DNA of 9,464 bases from Bacteroidota bacterium. Its GTDB lineage: Bacteria; Bacteroidota; Bacteroidia; CAILMK01. Made by a program: the position numbers and the translations under genes. The notes beneath the pieces were generated by a model. The model was not told where the DNA came from, did no database searches, and saw only the letters and a program-made list of their open reading frames with translations. The DNA is taken from contig JABDEJ010000081.1 in NCBI GenBank assembly GCA_013287095.1, positions 208 to 9,671 of the forward strand, in the 5' to 3' direction. This document shows positions 7,378 through 9,464 of the stretch, piece after piece (within the stretch, counting starts at the first letter, position 1; each line of letters opens with the position of its first letter).

Positions 7378-7397
7378 ATTAGTAAAAGTATAACCAC

Positions 7398-9146
7398 ATG
7401 ACAGATTCTATAATATATTTTTACGCTACCTATTTGTTTGTCCCAAACTTGATTTTAGTTCTATGGGTTATATATTTGATTGTATTCGGCAGCAGGAATA
7501 AGGCACTTTACACAATTTTACTGATCGGATTGACTTTTCTGATCAAACTGCCAGGTTTCTATTATAACTCCTATAGTGTTGACGAAACCGGATGGATTGC
7601 ATGTGTCCGTTCTCTTAGAGATCATTTTGATCCTTACATAAATGTCGATCCTACTACAAGTGGAATAGGTGCTTTGATACCGCTATACCTTTTTAGCCTG
7701 TTGTTTCATCTTGATTATTTTTCTATCAGGATATTTGAAACCATGATGGATCTCGCGACCTTACATTTTACTTATAAAATCCTGTTATCGCGATTGGGAA
7801 ATAACAAAAGATTACTTTACGTAGGCTTGATCTTATTGTATTCTGTTTTGAATTTAAGCTTTATGAGAGAGTTTGATACCTACAATACGGAACATTTTTG
7901 TATTTTTATTTTTTCTGTATTGCTCTTCATTTTGATTAGTTTATATTTAAAACAAAGTGAAAGCAATGGGCAAATTACTAGTAGAAATACACATATATAT
8001 ATTGCCATAGCAGGCTTGCTTTTTGGTTTTTCATTATTTGTAAAACTTCAAAACCTACCCGTTATGTTTATATTGTTTGTTTTTTATTTGGTGTTCCTTT
8101 TGAGCAAAAGACCATTTGTGCAAACTATACTATTTGTAATTTATTGTATGGTTCCTTTGCTTTTCTGGTTCTTATTTTTCTTGTATAATGGTGCCCTGCA
8201 TGATTTTTATGTTAGGTACCTTTTAACAAATTTCGAATATGCGGAAAATGGTGTTAAAAATACGAAGATTGGCTTGAGCTTTCGTAGTATCATCGAACAC
8301 TCATCCTTTGTGTTTGTAGAAGTGTTTTCCATTGTTTTTCTCACATTTTGCGTTTTATTCTTGGCTAATTTAAGGCGCATTTTGAAAGGGTTGAAATCTA
8401 TTTGGCCATTCTCTTTTAAGAAGTTTGACGGTCAATTATTATCCTACAAATTAATGATTCTTTTTATATTAATATTGGCTGCAACTTTTTTTGAAATAGT
8501 AAAAACAAAAAATTTCTTTATCCATTATTACTTACTGTTATACCAGCCGCTCATACTATTTTTTGTTTGTATAGCAAGGTTAGGGGTAAAAAAGTGGGTA
8601 TTGGCTTCTATTGTGATGATCAATTCCCTGTTTATATGCGGGAAAAATTATGTATATGCTGCGAAAGACATAAACAACATACCAAAATATGTTCCATTCA
8701 AAGACATGCAATACCAATGTCATTTCAAAAGCATCTTTGAAGCAAATTCTAAATACCAGAACGAGGCTAATCAGCTTGATTCTGTCATAACTAATACCAA
8801 TTGCGATAATAAATACATCATAGTTTGGGGTCCTGATATCCATATTTTGGCTTATGGGAATTTCATTTCTGCTTACAGGGATATCTGGAACGGTGGTCAT
8901 TGGGCTCAACACGAAAGTTTATTAAGAAGTTATTATATACATGATTTCCTTTCTGACATAAAGAAAAATAGCAGGGGAGGTAAACTTGTTTTAATTGATC
9001 AACCAAACGATGGAACAATAGCAAGTTCCAGCTCGTTTTCAGCTTTTGTGAATGAAAATAATTTGGCCGGCAATTTTAAATCTATTCATTTGATTAAGTC
9101 CTACCAGGGATACGCTTTTTATGCTATTGAGCTAAATAATGGTTAA
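7398..9146 (+). CDS. Multi-spanning membrane glycosyltransferase, GT-C type (GT39/ArnT-like)
   Basis: A 582-residue membrane protein with roughly a dozen hydrophobic segments between residues 11 and 420, then a soluble C-terminal part of about 160 residues. The first large loop, after the second helix, carries YSVDETGW with D62 and E63, where ArnT and protein O-mannosyltransferases keep an acidic DE pair for lipid-linked sugar transfer. FFIHYYLLLYQPLIL (373-387) matches the histidine/tyrosine-bearing late helix common in GT-C enzymes. KYIIVWGPDIHILAYG (472-487) in the tail resembles the C-terminal domain of GT39-type proteins. These enzymes use polyprenyl-phosphate sugars and act on the periplasmic side. 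The gene lies 122 nt after a GtrB-like GT2, its likely donor maker. The acceptor (lipid, glycan or protein) is unknown. Sequence conservation is low, so the subfamily is tentative. Confidence 0.75.
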   Translation: MTDSIIYFYATYLFVPNLILVLWVIYLIVFGSRNKALYTILLIGLTFLIKLPGFYYNSYSVDETGWIACVRSLRDHFDPYINVDPTTSGIGALIPLYLFSLLFHLDYFSIRIFETMMDLATLHFTYKILLSRLGNNKRLLYVGLILLYSVLNLSFMREFDTYNTEHFCIFIFSVLLFILISLYLKQSESNGQITSRNTHIYIAIAGLLFGFSLFVKLQNLPVMFILFVFYLVFLLSKRPFVQTILFVIYCMVPLLFWFLFFLYNGALHDFYVRYLLTNFEYAENGVKNTKIGLSFRSIIEHSSFVFVEVFSIVFLTFCVLFLANLRRILKGLKSIWPFSFKKFDGQLLSYKLMILFILILAATFFEIVKTKNFFIHYYLLLYQPLILFFVCIARLGVKKWVLASIVMINSLFICGKNYVYAAKDINNIPKYVPFKDMQYQCHFKSIFEANSKYQNEANQLDSVITNTNCDNKYIIVWGPDIHILAYGNFISAYRDIWNGGHWAQHESLLRSYYIHDFLSDIKKNSRGGKLVLIDQPNDGTIASSSSFSAFVNENNLAGNFKSIHLIKSYQGYAFYAIELNNG

Positions 9147-9464
9147 AACAGTTTCCAATCAGTTCATTTATTTCCTTTGGGATTCTTTTCTGATAGCTTG
9201 AGGGCAAAAGACGACATTTTTAGTTTGACTCAAAAAAAGGGTATAAACGCTGAAGTTTATCAGATAGTTTATGTGTTATCCCAGGGGCTCTGCATCTAAT
9301 GAAAAGGTTAATTTAGAAAAGAAAGCGCATTTGTCAAATTCTTGGCTTTTTGGAACATCTACTCTTTATTATTTCTTAATTTTGACACGTTCCCTCCAAA
9401 TAAAGTAACAAGAGAACAGAAGTGAAATCGTATCAGAACTAAAAAGATTACATTTCAATTTAGA
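9147..9464 (+). other. Gene-free stretch with two offset open frames, possible gene relic
   Basis: No ORF here has both a start codon and useful length. Directly after the GT-C stop, the same frame stays open for 50 codons to TAA 9297-9299; it includes HLFPLGFFSDSLRAKDD. The next frame is open from about 9295 for 37 codons to a TAA near 9406 and includes LSNSWLFGTSTLYYFL. Together they could be a frameshifted remnant of a gene that followed the GT-C gene. In such AT-rich DNA, open runs of this length can also be chance. A short ORF from ATG 9139, overlapping the GT-C stop, ends after 20 codons. A 6-bp hairpin (ATAAAC 9243-9248, GTTTAT 9255-9260) lacks a T-run. I see no clear terminator. Confidence 0.35.
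9349..9384 (+). promoter_or_regulatory. Candidate Bacteroidota-type promoter reading out of the window
   Basis: TAATTTTG at 9377-9384 matches the -7 consensus TAnnTTTG exactly. The best -33 box is TTTG at 9349-9352, 24 nt away, slightly longer than the usual spacing. It would drive a gene beginning beyond base 9464 and so mark the start of a new transcription unit. The spacing weakens the call. Confidence 0.3.

Overview
The window reads as a chromosome segment of a Bacteroidota (Bacteroidetes) bacterium. Three things suggest this: the style of the PNPase and ribulose-phosphate epimerase proteins, the near absence of Shine-Dalgarno sequences before well-supported starts, and intergenic boxes resembling the Bacteroidota TTTG / TAnnTTTG promoter. 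All genes run on the + strand. I would not name a genus from the sequence alone.

Region 1 (1-2329) is housekeeping. It holds the 3' two thirds of polynucleotide phosphorylase (pnp), cut by the window edge and ending in a long Arg/Asp/Gly/Asn-rich tail. After it comes ribulose-phosphate 3-epimerase (rpe), probably starting at a TTG.

Region 2 (2379-7275) is a tightly packed, more AT-rich operon for a surface-glycan sugar. In order it encodes an FdtA/QdtA-type dTDP-4-oxo-6-deoxyglucose 3,4-ketoisomerase (cupin), a FabG-like short-chain dehydrogenase, a diverged crotonase-fold protein, an RffC/WecD-like GNAT N-acyltransferase, an FdtB/QdtB-type DegT aminotransferase, and a GT2 glycosyltransferase with two C-terminal membrane helices (GtrB/polyprenyl-phosphate type). 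Junctions are 16, 10, -4, 2 and -8 nt, so the six genes are probably one transcript. The isomerase and aminotransferase should make a dTDP-3-amino-3,6-dideoxyhexose (Fuc3N or Qui3N). The GNAT should acylate the amine. The reductase and crotonase lie between these steps and suggest that the acyl group is not plain acetyl but a custom CoA thioester, for example a 3-hydroxyacyl group. This is inference.

Region 3 (7398-9146) encodes a large multi-spanning membrane protein with a DE motif in its first loop and a soluble C-terminal domain, typical of GT-C glycosyltransferases that use polyprenyl-phosphate sugars. With the GT2 it suggests that the sugar is loaded onto a lipid phosphate in the cytoplasm and transferred on the periplasmic side. 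No GtrA-like flippase is visible. The 122-nt gap before this gene holds only a 25-codon ORF and weak promoter-like boxes.

Region 4 (9147-9464) has no convincing gene. It holds two offset open frames that may be a gene relic, and a good -7 promoter box pointing out of the window.

No tRNA, rRNA, CRISPR array, insertion sequence or attachment site was recognised. rmlA and rmlB, needed to make the dTDP-sugar precursor, are not in the window.
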